A DNA stretch of 64,000 nucleotides from Pseudomonas asplenii (GCF_001293465.1 NZ_JSYZ01000009.1:201078-265077); one strand, 5' to 3'; shown: positions 1-12,513, numbered from the stretch's first letter. Notes: generated by a model from the sequence alone, not told the origin. Numbers and translations: made by a program.

Positions 1-481
1 GATCACCGTTCGCGTCGGCCAGGCCCTGGGCCGCGAGCAACCGCGCGCGGCACGCTTCACCGCCGGGGTCGGGGTGGCGACGGCATTGGCCTATGGCTGC
101 GTGTCCGCGAGCCTGATGCTGCTATTTCGCGAGCATATCGCGACCATCTATACCAGCGATCCGGTGGTGATCCAGGTGGCGACCATGCTGATCGTGTATT
201 CGGCGCTGTTCCAGTTCTCCGACGTGATCCAGGTCACGGCGGCCGGGGCGTTGCGCGGCTACCAGGACACCCGGGTGACGATGATCCTGACCCTGTTCGC
301 CTACTGGGGCATCGGCCTGCCGGTGGGTTATGCGCTGGGGCTGACCGACTGGTTCGGCGCACCGAGCGGTCCGAGCGGATTATGGGAGGGGCTGATCGTC
401 GGACTGTCGTGTGCGGCGGTGATGCTGTCGATCCGCCTGGCGCGCAGTTCGCGCAAGCGGATCAGGATGAGCCGGGCGTAG
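1..481 (+). CDS. MATE family multidrug efflux transporter, C-terminal part (truncated by window edge)
   Basis: This is the 3' end of a gene that begins upstream; the frame is open from base 2 and about 159 codons remain. The residues form several hydrophobic segments, and the pattern ALRGYQDTRVTM between helices is typical of NorM/PmpM-type Na+ or H+ driven drug/toxin exporters of the inner membrane. The protein ends in a short basic tail (RLARSSRKRIRMSRA), as expected for the cytosolic C-terminus. Family assignment is firm, but the substrate cannot be inferred. It converges on tusA, and a REP-like element lies between them. Confidence 0.85.
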   Translation, partial: ITVRVGQALGREQPRAARFTAGVGVATALAYGCVSASLMLLFREHIATIYTSDPVVIQVATMLIVYSALFQFSDVIQVTAAGALRGYQDTRVTMILTLFAYWGIGLPVGYALGLTDWFGAPSGPSGLWEGLIVGLSCAAVMLSIRLARSSRKRIRMSRA

Positions 482-533
482 ATGCCGGGGCCGCGACAGG
501 GCCTGTGACGGGGAGCCAACGGTCTGGCGCGAT

Positions 534-613
534 CCTTGTAGGAGCCTGGCTTGCCAGCGAACACGGCCTCAAGGGCGCTGGAGGCTTCGCTGGCAAGCCA
601 GGCTCCTACAAGG
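534..613. repeat. REP-like inverted repeat
   Basis: Two arms of about 28 bases (534-561 and 586-613) are near-perfect reverse complements around a 24-base centre. The outer part reads CCTTGTAGGAGCCTGGCTTG. The TGTAGGAGC...GCTTGCC pattern is the hallmark of extragenic palindromic elements scattered through P. fluorescens-group genomes. It lies between the convergent ends of the MATE gene and tusA, a usual location for such elements. A related copy is at 42229-42317. Confidence 0.85.
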
Positions 614-650
614 GTCTGCGCAGGTTTCACGCCTGCACAGCGGCCAGGGG

Positions 651-902
651 TCATTCGGCCTTCTTGCGAATCCAGTACAGGTAGGTGCCCGCCTCTTCCC
701 GCTGTTCCACCAGCTCATGGTCGAGAAACACACAGAACTTGGGGATGTCGCGGCGGGTCGACGGGTCGGTGGCGATCACCTTGAGCAGGCCGCCCGGCTG
801 CAGGTCGCGGATATGCTGGTGCAGCATCATCACCGGCTCGGGGCAGTTGAGCCCGGTGGCGTCGAGGGTGCCGTCAACGTTGGGGTCGTAAGGCTGGGTC
901 AT
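651..902 (-). CDS. tusA: Sulfurtransferase TusA (SirA family)
   Basis: An 83-residue cytosolic sulfur carrier. The family passes persulfide sulfur on for tRNA wobble uridine 2-thiolation and other sulfur trafficking. The diagnostic motif is [13 protein letters not shown] at residues 14-26, with the sulfur-accepting Cys20 in a CPxP context, followed by the usual [20 protein letters not shown] segment. Full family length. The ATG start at 902 is preceded by CAGGAG at good spacing. It lies 26 bases downstream of rlmM on the same strand, so the two are probably co-transcribed. Confidence 0.95.
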   Translation of the reverse strand: MTQPYDPNVDGTLDATGLNCPEPVMMLHQHIRDLQPGGLLKVIATDPSTRRDIPKFCVFLDHELVEQREEAGTYLYWIRKKAE

Positions 903-928
903 TCTTAACTCCTGAAACCGATGCGGCA

Positions 929-1996
929 TTATCGCGGCTTTTTCACGTCCAGTCGACGCAGATGGCAGGTCACTTCCTCGCGGTCGTGATAGAGCTGCTT
1001 GCAACCGACCGCCACCTTGATCCCGCGAGCCCTGAAGCCTTCGTCGATGCGGTCCAGCAGGCGACGGACCTCGGCATAACGCTGCTTCATCGGCAGCTTG
1101 AGGTTGACCACCGCTTCCCGGCAGTGCCCCTCGCCGACCCAGCTTTCCAGCATGGCCGCGGTACGCGCCGGTTTCTCGACGATGTCGCAGACCATCCAGT
1201 CCACCGGCTGCTTCGGCTTGTAGGTGAAACCGTCGGCCATCAGGTGCTGGACCAGGCCGGTGTCCATCAGGCTTTCGGCCATCGGGCCGTTGTCGATGGC
1301 GGTCACCAGCATGCCGCGGTTGACCAGTTGCCAGGTCCAGCCGCCAGGCGCCGCACCGAGGTCGACGCCGGTCATGTCGCCGTTGAGGCGCTCTTCCCAC
1401 TGGTCACGGGGAATGAAGTGGTGCCAGGCCTCCTCCAGCTTGAGGGTCGAGCGGCTTGGCGCATTCTTGGGGAACTTCAGGCGCGGAATGCCCATGGGCC
1501 ACATCGCCGAATTGCCGGCGTCGGCCATGCCGAGGAAGACTTCCCGGCCACTCTTGAAGGTCAGCAGCAGGCGCGGCTTGCCGGCGTCCTCCAGCAACCG
1601 GCCGGCCTTGAGCAGGGCCTTGCGCAGCGGTGCCTCGAACTTCTTGCAGAAATTCGACAACTCCTTGCCGTCGTTGGTATCGAGCACTTCCAGCCAAAGG
1701 CTGCCACACACCGGATAGTCCGCCAGGTTTTCCAGAATCACGCTGATCCGGTCGGTTTCCGGCAGATCGAGGAAACGGCCACGGGCCCACTGGCGCGGGA
1801 AGATCAGTTCGGCAAAGCGCAGGCCGGCCATCAGCCGGGCCGCGCCGGCGGCGTCGGCGCAGACGAATTCGGCGCAGGCGCTGTTCGGCTTGGCCTTGGC
1901 ATAACCGGCCACATCGAGGCGCGCGGCCTGTTCGGCGATTTCGGAACAGACTTCGCCTTCGAAGCCGGGCCGGCAGTGCATGAAGAGGGTGTTCAC
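929..1996 (-). CDS. rlmM: 23S rRNA (cytidine-2'-O)-methyltransferase RlmM
   Basis: A 355-residue SAM-dependent methyltransferase that modifies the 2'-O of C2498 in 23S rRNA (known for the E. coli homologue). The N-terminal part is THUMP-like. The C-terminal Rossmann domain contains [15 protein letters not shown], the SAM-binding loop, and [15 protein letters not shown] with the catalytic-region Asp. I chose the GTG at 1996, giving [15 protein letters not shown], because that sequence is the conserved start of the family and a CAGGA site precedes it. A 30-residue upstream extension is open but not family-like. Divergent from acnA. Confidence 0.93.
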   Translation of the reverse strand: MNTLFMHCRPGFEGEVCSEIAEQAARLDVAGYAKAKPNSACAEFVCADAAGAARLMAGLRFAELIFPRQWARGRFLDLPETDRISVILENLADYPVCGSLWLEVLDTNDGKELSNFCKKFEAPLRKALLKAGRLLEDAGKPRLLLTFKSGREVFLGMADAGNSAMWPMGIPRLKFPKNAPSRSTLKLEEAWHHFIPRDQWEERLNGDMTGVDLGAAPGGWTWQLVNRGMLVTAIDNGPMAESLMDTGLVQHLMADGFTYKPKQPVDWMVCDIVEKPARTAAMLESWVGEGHCREAVVNLKLPMKQRYAEVRRLLDRIDEGFRARGIKVAVGCKQLYHDREEVTCHLRRLDVKKPR

Positions 1997-2126
1997 AAAA
2001 AATTCCTGAGCTGGACAACTGTAACGAGGAGGCCTGGCGATCGGCAGGCCCGGATGCCGCACGACGGCGCCTGCAAACCCGCGCATGATAGCCGAGTTCG
2101 GAACCTTGGACTCCCCCCGACAGTCC

Positions 2127-2145
2127 AGTGATTAGCCAGATCACT
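2127..2145. promoter_or_regulatory. Inverted repeat upstream of acnA (candidate operator)
   Basis: AGTGAT and ATCACT are perfect reverse complements separated by seven bases, about 72 bases before the acnA start codon in the divergent rlmM/acnA region. The spacing is too wide for a CRP/Vfr site (TGTGA-N6-TCACA). It may be an operator for another regulator of acnA, but only the symmetry is seen. Confidence 0.3.
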
Positions 2146-2216
2146 CGAACAGGGCTAGATTCAAGGCTCTGCTTGTACCACCCGGCCCGTGCCGTGCGGG
2201 CCTCAAGGAGTCATTC

Positions 2217-4958
<2,742 letters not shown>

Positions 4959-4980
4959 GGACTGCGAAGGCAACATTTGG

Positions 4981-5008
4981 AAAAACACTGGCCTGGCCAG
5001 TGCTTTTT
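4981..5008 (+). terminator. Intrinsic terminator after acnA
   Basis: CACTGG and CCAGTG pair around CCTGG, flanked by AAAAA on the left and CTTTTT on the right. The arrangement is 22 bases past the acnA stop and fits rho-independent termination. Confidence 0.8.
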
Positions 5009-5077
5009 CATTGGTCAGGAGGGGCGGGGCACGGGTTATCATGACCCGCCCTGCCCGCCTGACATACAAGGAGTTGC

Positions 5078-5869
5078 ATGTCCGTCCTGCCCTGGCCTTA
5101 TCTGGCCCTGCTTTCCCTGGGTTATGCACTGGCCTTGAGCGTCGGCCAGTTGGGCCTGCCCAGCCTGTTCACCTTCGCCCTGCTGCTCATCAGCGGCGCG
5201 GCCGTCCTGCAGACCCGCAGCCGCGTGGCCGGTTATCTGGGACATGGCCTGTTCGTGCTGCTGGCCGTCGCGCTGGCCCTGCACTGGCTGCCGGGCTTCC
5301 AGAACGGCCGGGTGATCAACGCCCTGCGCCTGACCCCGGAGGCCGTGCCGTTCACCCTCTACCTCAATCTGGATAAACCGCTGATCGGCTTCTGGCTGCT
5401 GCTGGTCTGTCCCTGGCTGGTCAATCGCCGTACGCCGGGACGCGTGCTGCTCAGTGCGACCAGCGCCTGGGCCATGACCTCGCTGCTCGCCCTGGGGTGC
5501 GCCTGCCTGTTGGGCATCGTCAACTGGGCGCCGAAATGGCCCGAGCAAGGTGGCTGGTGGCTGCTGAACAACCTGCTGCTGGTGAGCCTGGTCGAGGAAA
5601 TCCTGTTTCGTGGCTATATTCAGGGCGGGCTGAGCCGCTGTTTCAAATCCTTTCCACGGGGCGAAACCCTGGCCTTACTGGGGGCTGCGCTGATTTTCGG
5701 GCTGGCGCACGCCGGTGCGGGCTGGCAATGGGTGCTGCTGGCGACACTGGCTGGCATCGGCTATGGTCTGGCCTATCGCTATGGGGGCCTGGCCGCAGCC
5801 GTCCTGGCCCATGTCGCGCTTAATAGCGTGCACTTCGTATTCTTTACTTATCCGATGTTGCAACCGTGA
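5078..5869 (+). CDS. CPBP family intramembrane glutamic endopeptidase
   Basis: A 263-residue inner-membrane protein with about eight hydrophobic segments. The C-terminal half carries the CPBP (CAAX protease and bacteriocin-processing) signature: the first motif EEILFRGYIQGGL near residue 170 supplies the Glu pair and Arg, and FGLAHAGAG and HVALNSVHF supply the conserved His and Asn residues of the second and third motifs. Family members act as membrane proteases; no substrate can be inferred. AAGGAG precedes the ATG. It is a single-gene unit between two hairpins. Confidence 0.88.
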   Translation: MSVLPWPYLALLSLGYALALSVGQLGLPSLFTFALLLISGAAVLQTRSRVAGYLGHGLFVLLAVALALHWLPGFQNGRVINALRLTPEAVPFTLYLNLDKPLIGFWLLLVCPWLVNRRTPGRVLLSATSAWAMTSLLALGCACLLGIVNWAPKWPEQGGWWLLNNLLLVSLVEEILFRGYIQGGLSRCFKSFPRGETLALLGAALIFGLAHAGAGWQWVLLATLAGIGYGLAYRYGGLAAAVLAHVALNSVHFVFFTYPMLQP

Positions 5870-5874
5870 TAACA

Positions 5875-5906
5875 AGAACGAAAGTACCAACTGGTACTTT
5901 CGTTCT
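5875..5906. terminator. Long palindrome after CPBP gene, terminator-like
   Basis: A 32-base near-perfect palindrome: two 15-base arms (AGAACGAAAGTACCA and its complement) around AC, starting six bases after the CPBP stop. There is no T tract beyond TTCT, so it may end transcription, stabilise the 3' end or bind a protein. Confidence 0.55.
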
Positions 5907-6083
5907 ATGAAAAGCCGGATGAACGGCTGAACTCTTTAATTTCCAGCGTGTTCGACTCGTATTCAAGGACGAGTGCGAGTACGCAAGAGCCAAATTGTGA
6001 AACGGTCATGAAAGTTGAAAAATATATTTAATATTTCCCCTGTCATGCCGACAACCTGTCAAAGCCTTGCGGATTGAAAAACC

Positions 6084-7649
6084 ATGCGGAATAACCAACC
6101 CATTACCCAACGTGAACGCACCTTTCCCGCTCAGCAACGGTTGATTTCCACTACCAATGCCAAAGGCGTGATCACCTACTGCAACGACGCGTTCGTCGAA
6201 ATCAGTGGGTTCTCCCGTGACGAACTGATCGGCGCCCCGCACAACCTGGTGCGGCACCCGGATGTTCCGACGGCGGTGTTCGAGCACATGTGGAACACTC
6301 TGAAACAAGGCCTGCCATGGATGGGCATTGTCAAGAATCGCTGCAAGAGCGGTGACCATTACTGGGTCAACGCCTATGTGACCCCCGTCTTCGAAGGCAA
6401 CCAGGTGGTTGGCTACGAATCGGTGCGGGTCAAGCCCACCGCCGAACAGGTCCGCCGGGCCGAAGCGCTGTACCTGCGCATCAACCAGGGCAAGTCGGCG
6501 ATTCCACGCCGGGACAAGTGGCTGCCGATCGTCCAGGACTGGCTGCCCTTCATCCTGGTCAGCCAGGTCAGCTTCCTGATCGGCGTGTGGCTCAACTCCC
6601 ACTGGGGCTTCGCTCTTGCCGCCGCGCTCTCGGTACCGCTCGGCCTGCTGGGCCTGAGCTGGCAGCAACGCGGCCTCAAGCGCCTGCTGCGCCTGGCCGA
6701 GCAGACCACCTCGGACCCGCTGATCGCCCAGATGTACACCGACAGCCGCGGCGCCCAGGCTCGCCTGGAAATGTCGATCCTCAGCCAGGAAGCGCGTCTG
6801 AAAACCTGCCTGACCCGCCTGCAGGACACCGCCGAGCACCTCAACGCCCAGGCCAGGCAGTCCGACGACCTGGCCCAGAAGAGCTCCAGCGGCCTCGATC
6901 GCCAGCGCCAGGAAACCGAGCAGGTGGCGACCGCCGTCAACCAGATGGCGGCCACTACCCAGGAAGTCGCCAGCCACGTCCAGCGCACGGCCGACGCCAC
7001 CCAGGAAGCCAACCGCCTGACCAGTCGCGGCCGCGATATCGCCGGAGAAACCCGCGAAGCCATCGAGCGGTTGTCGGTGGTGGTCGGTGAAACCGGCGGT
7101 ACCGTGACCCAACTGGCCAAGGACAGCGATGAAATCGGCGGCGTGGTCGACGTGATCAAGGGCATCGCCGACCAGACCAACCTGCTGGCACTGAACGCTG
7201 CCATCGAAGCGGCCCGTGCCGGCGAGATGGGCCGCGGTTTCGCGGTGGTGGCCGACGAGGTGCGCCAACTGGCGCAACGCACCAGCGAATCCACCGGGCA
7301 GATCCACGCCCTGATCGCCAAGCTGCAACAGACCGCCAACACCGCCGTGCAGACCATGGACGCCGGCCATCGCCAGGCCCAGGAAGGCGTGGCACGGGTA
7401 CTGGAAGCTGACGAGGCACTGGTGGGGATCAGCGAAGCGGTGGCCAATATCACCGACATGACCACCCAGATCGCCGCCGCGACCGAGGAGCAGAGCTCGG
7501 TGGCCGAGGAGATCAGCCGCAACATCAGCACCATCGCGCAACTAGCGGACCAGACTTCGGAGCAGGCGCACAACTCGGCGCAACTGAGCGAGGAACTGAC
7601 CCACACGGCCCATACGCAATATTCGCTGGTGGAGCGTTTCAACCGATAG
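6084..7649 (+). CDS. aer: Aerotaxis receptor Aer (PAS-domain methyl-accepting chemotaxis protein)
   Basis: A 521-residue energy/oxygen taxis transducer. Residues 10-115 form a PAS domain of the FAD-binding Aer type ([29 protein letters not shown]). Residues 148-190 form a hydrophobic hairpin that anchors the protein without a periplasmic sensor. A HAMP-like linker and the MCP signalling domain follow, with the conserved tip region [20 protein letters not shown]. The length is close to E. coli Aer. The acnA-aer pairing is known in pseudomonads. A strong terminator follows. Confidence 0.95.
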   Translation: MRNNQPITQRERTFPAQQRLISTTNAKGVITYCNDAFVEISGFSRDELIGAPHNLVRHPDVPTAVFEHMWNTLKQGLPWMGIVKNRCKSGDHYWVNAYVTPVFEGNQVVGYESVRVKPTAEQVRRAEALYLRINQGKSAIPRRDKWLPIVQDWLPFILVSQVSFLIGVWLNSHWGFALAAALSVPLGLLGLSWQQRGLKRLLRLAEQTTSDPLIAQMYTDSRGAQARLEMSILSQEARLKTCLTRLQDTAEHLNAQARQSDDLAQKSSSGLDRQRQETEQVATAVNQMAATTQEVASHVQRTADATQEANRLTSRGRDIAGETREAIERLSVVVGETGGTVTQLAKDSDEIGGVVDVIKGIADQTNLLALNAAIEAARAGEMGRGFAVVADEVRQLAQRTSESTGQIHALIAKLQQTANTAVQTMDAGHRQAQEGVARVLEADEALVGISEAVANITDMTTQIAAATEEQSSVAEEISRNISTIAQLADQTSEQAHNSAQLSEELTHTAHTQYSLVERFNR

Positions 7650-7670
7650 TTTCAAGTAAAATAGAGAAGA

Positions 7671-7699
7671 CCCGATGACCGAAAGGCATCGGGTTTTTT
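7671..7699 (+). terminator. Intrinsic terminator after aer
   Basis: CCCGATG pairs with CATCGGG around a nine-base loop and is followed directly by TTTTTT, 22 bases after the aer stop. It marks the end of the core block before the accessory region. Confidence 0.9.
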
Positions 7700-8003
7700 A
7701 TTGTCCGTAATAAAATTAAATGGTTCCCTTTTATAAGTAAGAAATTTCCTCAAAGGAACAAACTTGGCACTTACAGAAAAACTACACATCAAACAAAAAA
7801 TTCAAAACTCTTGACAACACCCAAGACTTAATATTCGTTGAGTACCTGGCACTATATCGCATAACCAACTGATAGCGTTTCAGACCTGAATGCATTATTT
7901 GCCAAAAGCACACGTATCGGCGCAGAACTCTCAAAACAATCTGTAACGCGTCTGATCGTGGGAAATGCCTGACAACACTCAATCAGATAAAAGGAATATC
8001 CTA
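7700..8003. other. AT-rich intergenic region upstream of the first modular paralogue
   Basis: About 300 bases of distinctly AT-rich DNA with no credible gene. TTGACA at 7811-7816 could be a -35 element, but no well-spaced -10 is visible. AAAAGGA at 7987-7993 is the ribosome binding site for the gene starting at 8004. Confidence 0.5.
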
Positions 8004-9842
8004 ATGAAGGACTTGGAGACTCAAAGCTCACCCATTTTTCTGCAAGCTCCATACGTGGGAGCCGCGGCCCCCGAAGACGGACTCTTGCAGGCAACGGACC
8101 TGGACAAACCGCTGGCGGTCACGGTGACTCTCTGGAACGATGTCAGTGCCGACGAAACCTGCCAATTGATCTGGAACGGGGTGCTGGTTGGAACCCCTAC
8201 CCCTCTGCCCGGTTACCAGACAGGCGACAAACTCACCTTGGCATTACCAAGTGAATACCTGTCCGAAGAGGGTAGAAACGAGCTTCAGTATAGGGCGTAT
8301 GATATTTATAGCGAGCTATCAAGTGACTCTCATATCACTCCGATCCTTATAGACCGCACACCGCCCGGAGGTGAACTTCTTGCATCAGTCATCCTACCCA
8401 GTATCGCTCTCGATGGCTTGACCAACAGCGAACTGATCGAACTTGGCGACCAACTCACCGCCACTGTCCCGGGCTACTTCGATATGAAATGGGGAGATGT
8501 CATACACAGCTATTGGGGCGAACATGCCGGTCCCAGCCACACGGTCCAGCCCGAGGAACTCGGTAGCGGAAAAGTTCAACTCACCGTCGAGCGAAACTTC
8601 CTCGAGCAACTGGGCAACGGCGAGTTCGCCATCAGCTACAGCGTTCGCGACCGGGCCGGGAACGTTTCGGTACGTTCGCAATCGGCGCTGCTCAAGCTGC
8701 AACTGCAAGAGTTGCCGGCCAACCTGGCGGCCCCCATACCGCTGAAGATCGAGGACGGCCAGATTCACGACCTGCATGCGCGCCTGGGGGTGAAGATCGG
8801 CGTGCCGACCTATGACCATGTCGCCATCGGCGACGAAATCCGCGTGCTGTGGAATGGCGAACCGGTCGGCGGCAAGCGGATAATCAGCGTCCATGAGCTG
8901 GGCAAGCCGTTGCTGCTCAACGTCATGGTCACCTACCTGTCCATTTCCCGCCACGGCGATGGTCCGGCCAGGGTGACCTACCAGGTCTGCCGCAATGGCG
9001 AGACCTTCGTCTCCCCGGACCTGGAGCTCGAGGTTTTTTTGCAACTGCCCGGCCCCCAGGACCCGACGCCCAAGACCCTGGTCAACGAGGCCCTGGCCGC
9101 ACCGGTGGTCAAGAGCAAGAATCCGGACGCCCAGACCCTGGACAACTACCTGGACGAAGACAGTGCACACTTGGCCGCCGACGTCGTCATCGCCTGGCGC
9201 GACGCCTTCCGGGCCGGTGACCGGATCAACCTGTTCTGGGGCAAGGCGGAACATCCGCTGGTTCGCCCCATCACCCAGCAGGACGTCAACAGCGGCTGCT
9301 ACCTGGTGATCAACGTGCCGAACAGCCTGATCGTCGAGCAGGGCTGCGGGGTGGATATCCGTGTGCAATACACCGTGACCCGCGAGGGCAACCCGAATAC
9401 CTCCTACTCCCCCAAGCAGTTGGTGGCGGTGATCTTCCAGATCCAGTTGCCGGGCGGTGAGGAGGGGCTGATGGAACCGGTGTTCAGCGGTGCCAGCGTG
9501 TTGAATGTGGTCGACCCGCGCAAGGATCCGGAAGGCACCGTGGTACACGTCGCACCCTACCGCAACATGAAGGAAGGTGACCGTATCCTCCTGCGTTTCT
9601 GCGGTTTCGATGCCCTGACGGGCGGTAATCCGATCGACAAGGCCACCTACACCAGCGAACACGTGGTCACCGGCCGCGACCTGCGCTACGGCTATCGCTT
9701 CCGGGTGCCGCTGGCACGCCTGATGGCCGTGGAGCACGGCCGTGGCCGGGCCCATTACGAGGTGAGCAACAGCCTGGGACGAGCCACCTCGTTGCCGGCT
9801 GATGTGTATATCTCGTCCCGCACGCCGGTCAAGGTGCGCTGA
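8004..9842 (+). CDS. Five-module Ig-like protein, paralogue 1 (function unknown)
   Basis: A 612-residue protein I do not recognise as a named family. It consists of five beta-rich modules of about 115-120 residues, each with a variant of GDxIxLxWG: around residues 53 (CQLIWNG), 165 (WGDVIHSYWGE), 276 (GDEIRVLWNG), 404 (GDRINLFWGK) and 524 (GDRILLRFCG). No signal peptide, membrane segment or lipobox is visible. I chose the ATG at 8004 because AAAAGGA sits ten bases before it; an in-frame ATG at 7965 lacks a site. The first module is AT-rich and diverges from the paralogues, while modules 2-5 are GC-rich and align well with the genes at 12514 and 14547. A strong bidirectional terminator separates it from the convergent autotransporter. 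Confidence 0.8.
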   Translation: MKDLETQSSPIFLQAPYVGAAAPEDGLLQATDLDKPLAVTVTLWNDVSADETCQLIWNGVLVGTPTPLPGYQTGDKLTLALPSEYLSEEGRNELQYRAYDIYSELSSDSHITPILIDRTPPGGELLASVILPSIALDGLTNSELIELGDQLTATVPGYFDMKWGDVIHSYWGEHAGPSHTVQPEELGSGKVQLTVERNFLEQLGNGEFAISYSVRDRAGNVSVRSQSALLKLQLQELPANLAAPIPLKIEDGQIHDLHARLGVKIGVPTYDHVAIGDEIRVLWNGEPVGGKRIISVHELGKPLLLNVMVTYLSISRHGDGPARVTYQVCRNGETFVSPDLELEVFLQLPGPQDPTPKTLVNEALAAPVVKSKNPDAQTLDNYLDEDSAHLAADVVIAWRDAFRAGDRINLFWGKAEHPLVRPITQQDVNSGCYLVINVPNSLIVEQGCGVDIRVQYTVTREGNPNTSYSPKQLVAVIFQIQLPGGEEGLMEPVFSGASVLNVVDPRKDPEGTVVHVAPYRNMKEGDRILLRFCGFDALTGGNPIDKATYTSEHVVTGRDLRYGYRFRVPLARLMAVEHGRGRAHYEVSNSLGRATSLPADVYISSRTPVKVR

Positions 9843-9850
9843 GCGTCGGC

Positions 9851-9894
9851 CATGAAAAAACCCTCGACGAGGCGTCGTCGAGGGTTTTTTCATG
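9851..9894. terminator. Bidirectional intrinsic terminator
   Basis: A perfect 20-base inverted repeat (CATGAAAAAACCCTCGACGA and its complement) around GGCG gives a GC-rich stem flanked by A6 and T6. It sits between the convergent modular gene and the autotransporter and should stop transcription from both sides. Confidence 0.92.
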
Positions 9895-9913
9895 GGTCAG
9901 GAGAGGCCAGGAA

Positions 9914-12163
9914 TCAGAATCCGTAGCGCACGCCGACGCTCACCCCCCAAGGCTGCTCGATGTGCTCGCCCTTCATGTAGTCGACATGAGCATGCAACTG
10001 CAGGTTCTTCGACAAGGCGGCGGAAACACCCGCCCCCAGCTCGGCGCGGCTGCCGAACAGGCTGTTGTCGAACGACACGTCGTTGATTTTCACGGTATTG
10101 CCACTACGGGAAAACTCATGGACCAGGGCTGCCTTGAGATAGGGCTGCAACAAGCCGCCATCCGCCAGTTGCAGGTTGCGCCCCAGCGTCGCTCCCGCCT
10201 TGCCGAGTACCGACTGGGTATGATCGTTCTGCGCTCTCAGGCCGTTGTCCAGGGTATAGCGCTCTCCCTTGACCATGACCGTCGATAGTTGCGCATAGGG
10301 TTCGATGAACACATCCTGCTGCAGCTTGATGTGTTTGCCGAACTCCAGCGAGCCGCCATAGGCAAAGTTGTCGTAGCTGCCCTTGGCCTTGACGCCGTTG
10401 GTCATCGCCACATCCGCCTTGTTGCGCAAGCGGTTCAACTTGGCGACGGCATCCAGGTAATAACCTTCGTCCATCAACCAGGTGCCATAGGCCCCGATAT
10501 AACCGCTGTCCACCGAACCGGCGGTCCCCCGGCTGAGACTGAGGTCGGACTCGCTGTGACCGACCATGGCACCGACCAGCAGTTGCCCGTTGCTGACCGG
10601 CACGGGCAGGTCGAAGCCGAGGGACAAGCCCTTCTGACGCTGCTTGTAACCGAACCCTGCATCCGCGGTGATGTTGTACTGGTTACCGTAACCGCGGATC
10701 CAGCCGCCGCCCTCGCCGCTGGTACGAATTTCCCCCATGCGGCTGCGCAAGGTCGCCAATTCGCCATACCAGATCGTCGGTCCGACGCTGAACAGTCCCA
10801 GAGCCGCCTGGCTCGAAGGGCTGATGGTCTTGCCTGAGCCAACGATGAACCAGTCGTCGCCCTGCCTTTCCAGCAGGTAGGAATAGGCGCCCAGGTCGAC
10901 ACTGCCGCCGACCACATCGAACCAGGCATCGCCGCCTTCGGTATGCACCACATGCAATGGTGTGATCTCCGGCGAGTTGGGTTCCTGGCCGGTGTTCTCG
11001 ATATTGAGCAGGAACTCGCCATTGGCCTGGCCATTGACACTCAGCAGGTCGCCGGTATTGTCCAGCAGATTGACGTGCATGTTGAACATGCCGGTACCTG
11101 ACAGCTCGCCCAGCGACAGAGTGCGGAACTGGTCGGCCGAACCCAGGGTCACGCTACCGCCGCCCAGGGACAGCGACTTGACCTCGGCATCGGCGACCAG
11201 GGTCCAGTTCGCGCCACTGTTGATGGCCACGCTGTTGGTGTTGACCAGGTTGCCGGTGAGCTGGGCATTGTTCTGCAGGGTGACGTCCAGGGTGCTGGTG
11301 TCATCGGCGACCAGGTCGCCGCTCAGGACTGAATTGCCAACACTGAAACCGACGGTGCTGTTCTCCCTGACATCCAGCAATAGGCCGTTTCCGGCCAGCA
11401 GACTGGAACCGTTCTGGACAACGATCTCTGCCTCCGCCCCATCGACGACCCGGATGGCCGGCCCGATCAGCCCCTCCAGCGTTGAGTTGTCGAGGACAAC
11501 CTGGGACGTCGCATCAATCGGTATCGGTGCTCCAGGGCCGCTGGTATCACCTATGATGTGCAGGCCAACCGACTCCCCTCGCCCATAGCTGCCATTGGTC
11601 ATCTGCAATGTACTGCCCGCCAGCCTGATAGCCTCGCCATCATTCCCTGCCCCGGCCACGGCAGTCACCGTTGAATGATCCAGCGTGAGTTCACCCAGAG
11701 GAGATACGATCGCACCGATTCCCATGCCGGAGACGCTGCTGTCCCGCAGACTCGCCCTGGAACTCAGTGGCGATCCACCATTCATGATGGTACCGACCTG
11801 CAATGCCCTGCCATTGGCATTGTTGATCGTCCCATTGACGATCGTCGCCCGGCCATGGGACAACGATAATGCTCCATTCACCGTCCCATTATTGATCTGG
11901 ACATCGGAGAACCCGCTGCTATTTCCCGTGACGCTGACCGAGTTGGTAACCGCACCATCGAATATCTGCAACACGCCACGGTTGATTACCTGCCAGGACT
12001 CAACCGGGCTGGAGGCATTCAGGGTTTCAATGCGATTGCTTACCGTACCGTCTGTTCCATTGCTATTGTCGATTTGGGTCGCGTGAACCTGAAAGCTCAG
12101 GCTTGCACCACAGGACAACCCTATGACCCTCAATCCGGTTTTATGAATAAAGCCCGTGCTCAT
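9914..12163 (-). CDS. Autotransporter with beta-helical passenger (type Va secretion)
   Basis: A 749-residue outer-membrane protein. Residues 1-29 form a signal peptide (basic MSTGFIHKTGLR, hydrophobic core, cleavage near VHA-TQ). About residues 30-455 are a pertactin/AIDA-like passenger with repetitive short beta strands rich in N, G, S and T. The last roughly 290 residues form the autotransporter barrel, ending in GVSVGVRYGF with the terminal Phe needed for Bam insertion. The start at 12163 is supported by CGGAGA five bases upstream; a longer frame to 12214 has no such site. No serine-protease motif was noticed, so it is more likely an adhesin or display protein than a SPATE. It is embedded on the opposite strand among the modular paralogues. 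Confidence 0.92.
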   Translation of the reverse strand: MSTGFIHKTGLRVIGLSCGASLSFQVHATQIDNSNGTDGTVSNRIETLNASSPVESWQVINRGVLQIFDGAVTNSVSVTGNSSGFSDVQINNGTVNGALSLSHGRATIVNGTINNANGRALQVGTIMNGGSPLSSRASLRDSSVSGMGIGAIVSPLGELTLDHSTVTAVAGAGNDGEAIRLAGSTLQMTNGSYGRGESVGLHIIGDTSGPGAPIPIDATSQVVLDNSTLEGLIGPAIRVVDGAEAEIVVQNGSSLLAGNGLLLDVRENSTVGFSVGNSVLSGDLVADDTSTLDVTLQNNAQLTGNLVNTNSVAINSGANWTLVADAEVKSLSLGGGSVTLGSADQFRTLSLGELSGTGMFNMHVNLLDNTGDLLSVNGQANGEFLLNIENTGQEPNSPEITPLHVVHTEGGDAWFDVVGGSVDLGAYSYLLERQGDDWFIVGSGKTISPSSQAALGLFSVGPTIWYGELATLRSRMGEIRTSGEGGGWIRGYGNQYNITADAGFGYKQRQKGLSLGFDLPVPVSNGQLLVGAMVGHSESDLSLSRGTAGSVDSGYIGAYGTWLMDEGYYLDAVAKLNRLRNKADVAMTNGVKAKGSYDNFAYGGSLEFGKHIKLQQDVFIEPYAQLSTVMVKGERYTLDNGLRAQNDHTQSVLGKAGATLGRNLQLADGGLLQPYLKAALVHEFSRSGNTVKINDVSFDNSLFGSRAELGAGVSAALSKNLQLHAHVDYMKGEHIEQPWGVSVGVRYGF

Positions 12164-12513
12164 TTTTCTCCGATACAACATATACTTCCCTCGCATGAGT
12201 TTGGAGAGAAGCATTCTGCTCAGGGAAAAACAGCGTTAACACGAAACCTCTCCCCACACTTCACAAGCAAATTCCCGAAAACACATAAGCAAGTTCCTAC
12301 AGAAAATCCTCATATAAAAATACCCACCCCTCTGCAAAAAAATCATTGACACCCCTCAAAAAAGTCGATTACTTCAAAACCACATAGAGCCCCCTTACTT
12401 ACTCCATCGAGAAGTCTGCTCACCTGCGGAAAGCCTAAAAACCTCACCTACGGCGGGCGGCACGACTTCGCTCAAAAAATTAAAATCTTTTCCATTTAAT
12501 AAGGAAACATAAA
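12164..12513. promoter_or_regulatory. AT-rich divergent intergenic region (autotransporter / modular gene 2)
   Basis: A 350-base AT-rich gap with no credible gene that must hold promoters for both directions. TTGACA at 12346-12351 resembles a -35 for the rightward gene; a similar TTGACA lies upstream of paralogue 1, but the -10 is weak in both cases. AAGGAA at 12501-12506 is the ribosome binding site of the next gene. Confidence 0.4.

Noticed and set aside
2127..2145. CRP/Vfr site upstream of acnA
   Set aside because: The half-sites GTGA and TCAC are nine bases apart instead of six; kept only as an unassigned inverted repeat.
7811..7839. Sigma-70 promoter before modular gene 1
   Set aside because: TTGACA is perfect, but the best -10 (TAATAT) is only 12 bases away and the one at 17 bases is poor.
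9914..12163. SPATE-type protease autotransporter
   Set aside because: I noticed no GDSGSP-type serine protease motif in the passenger.
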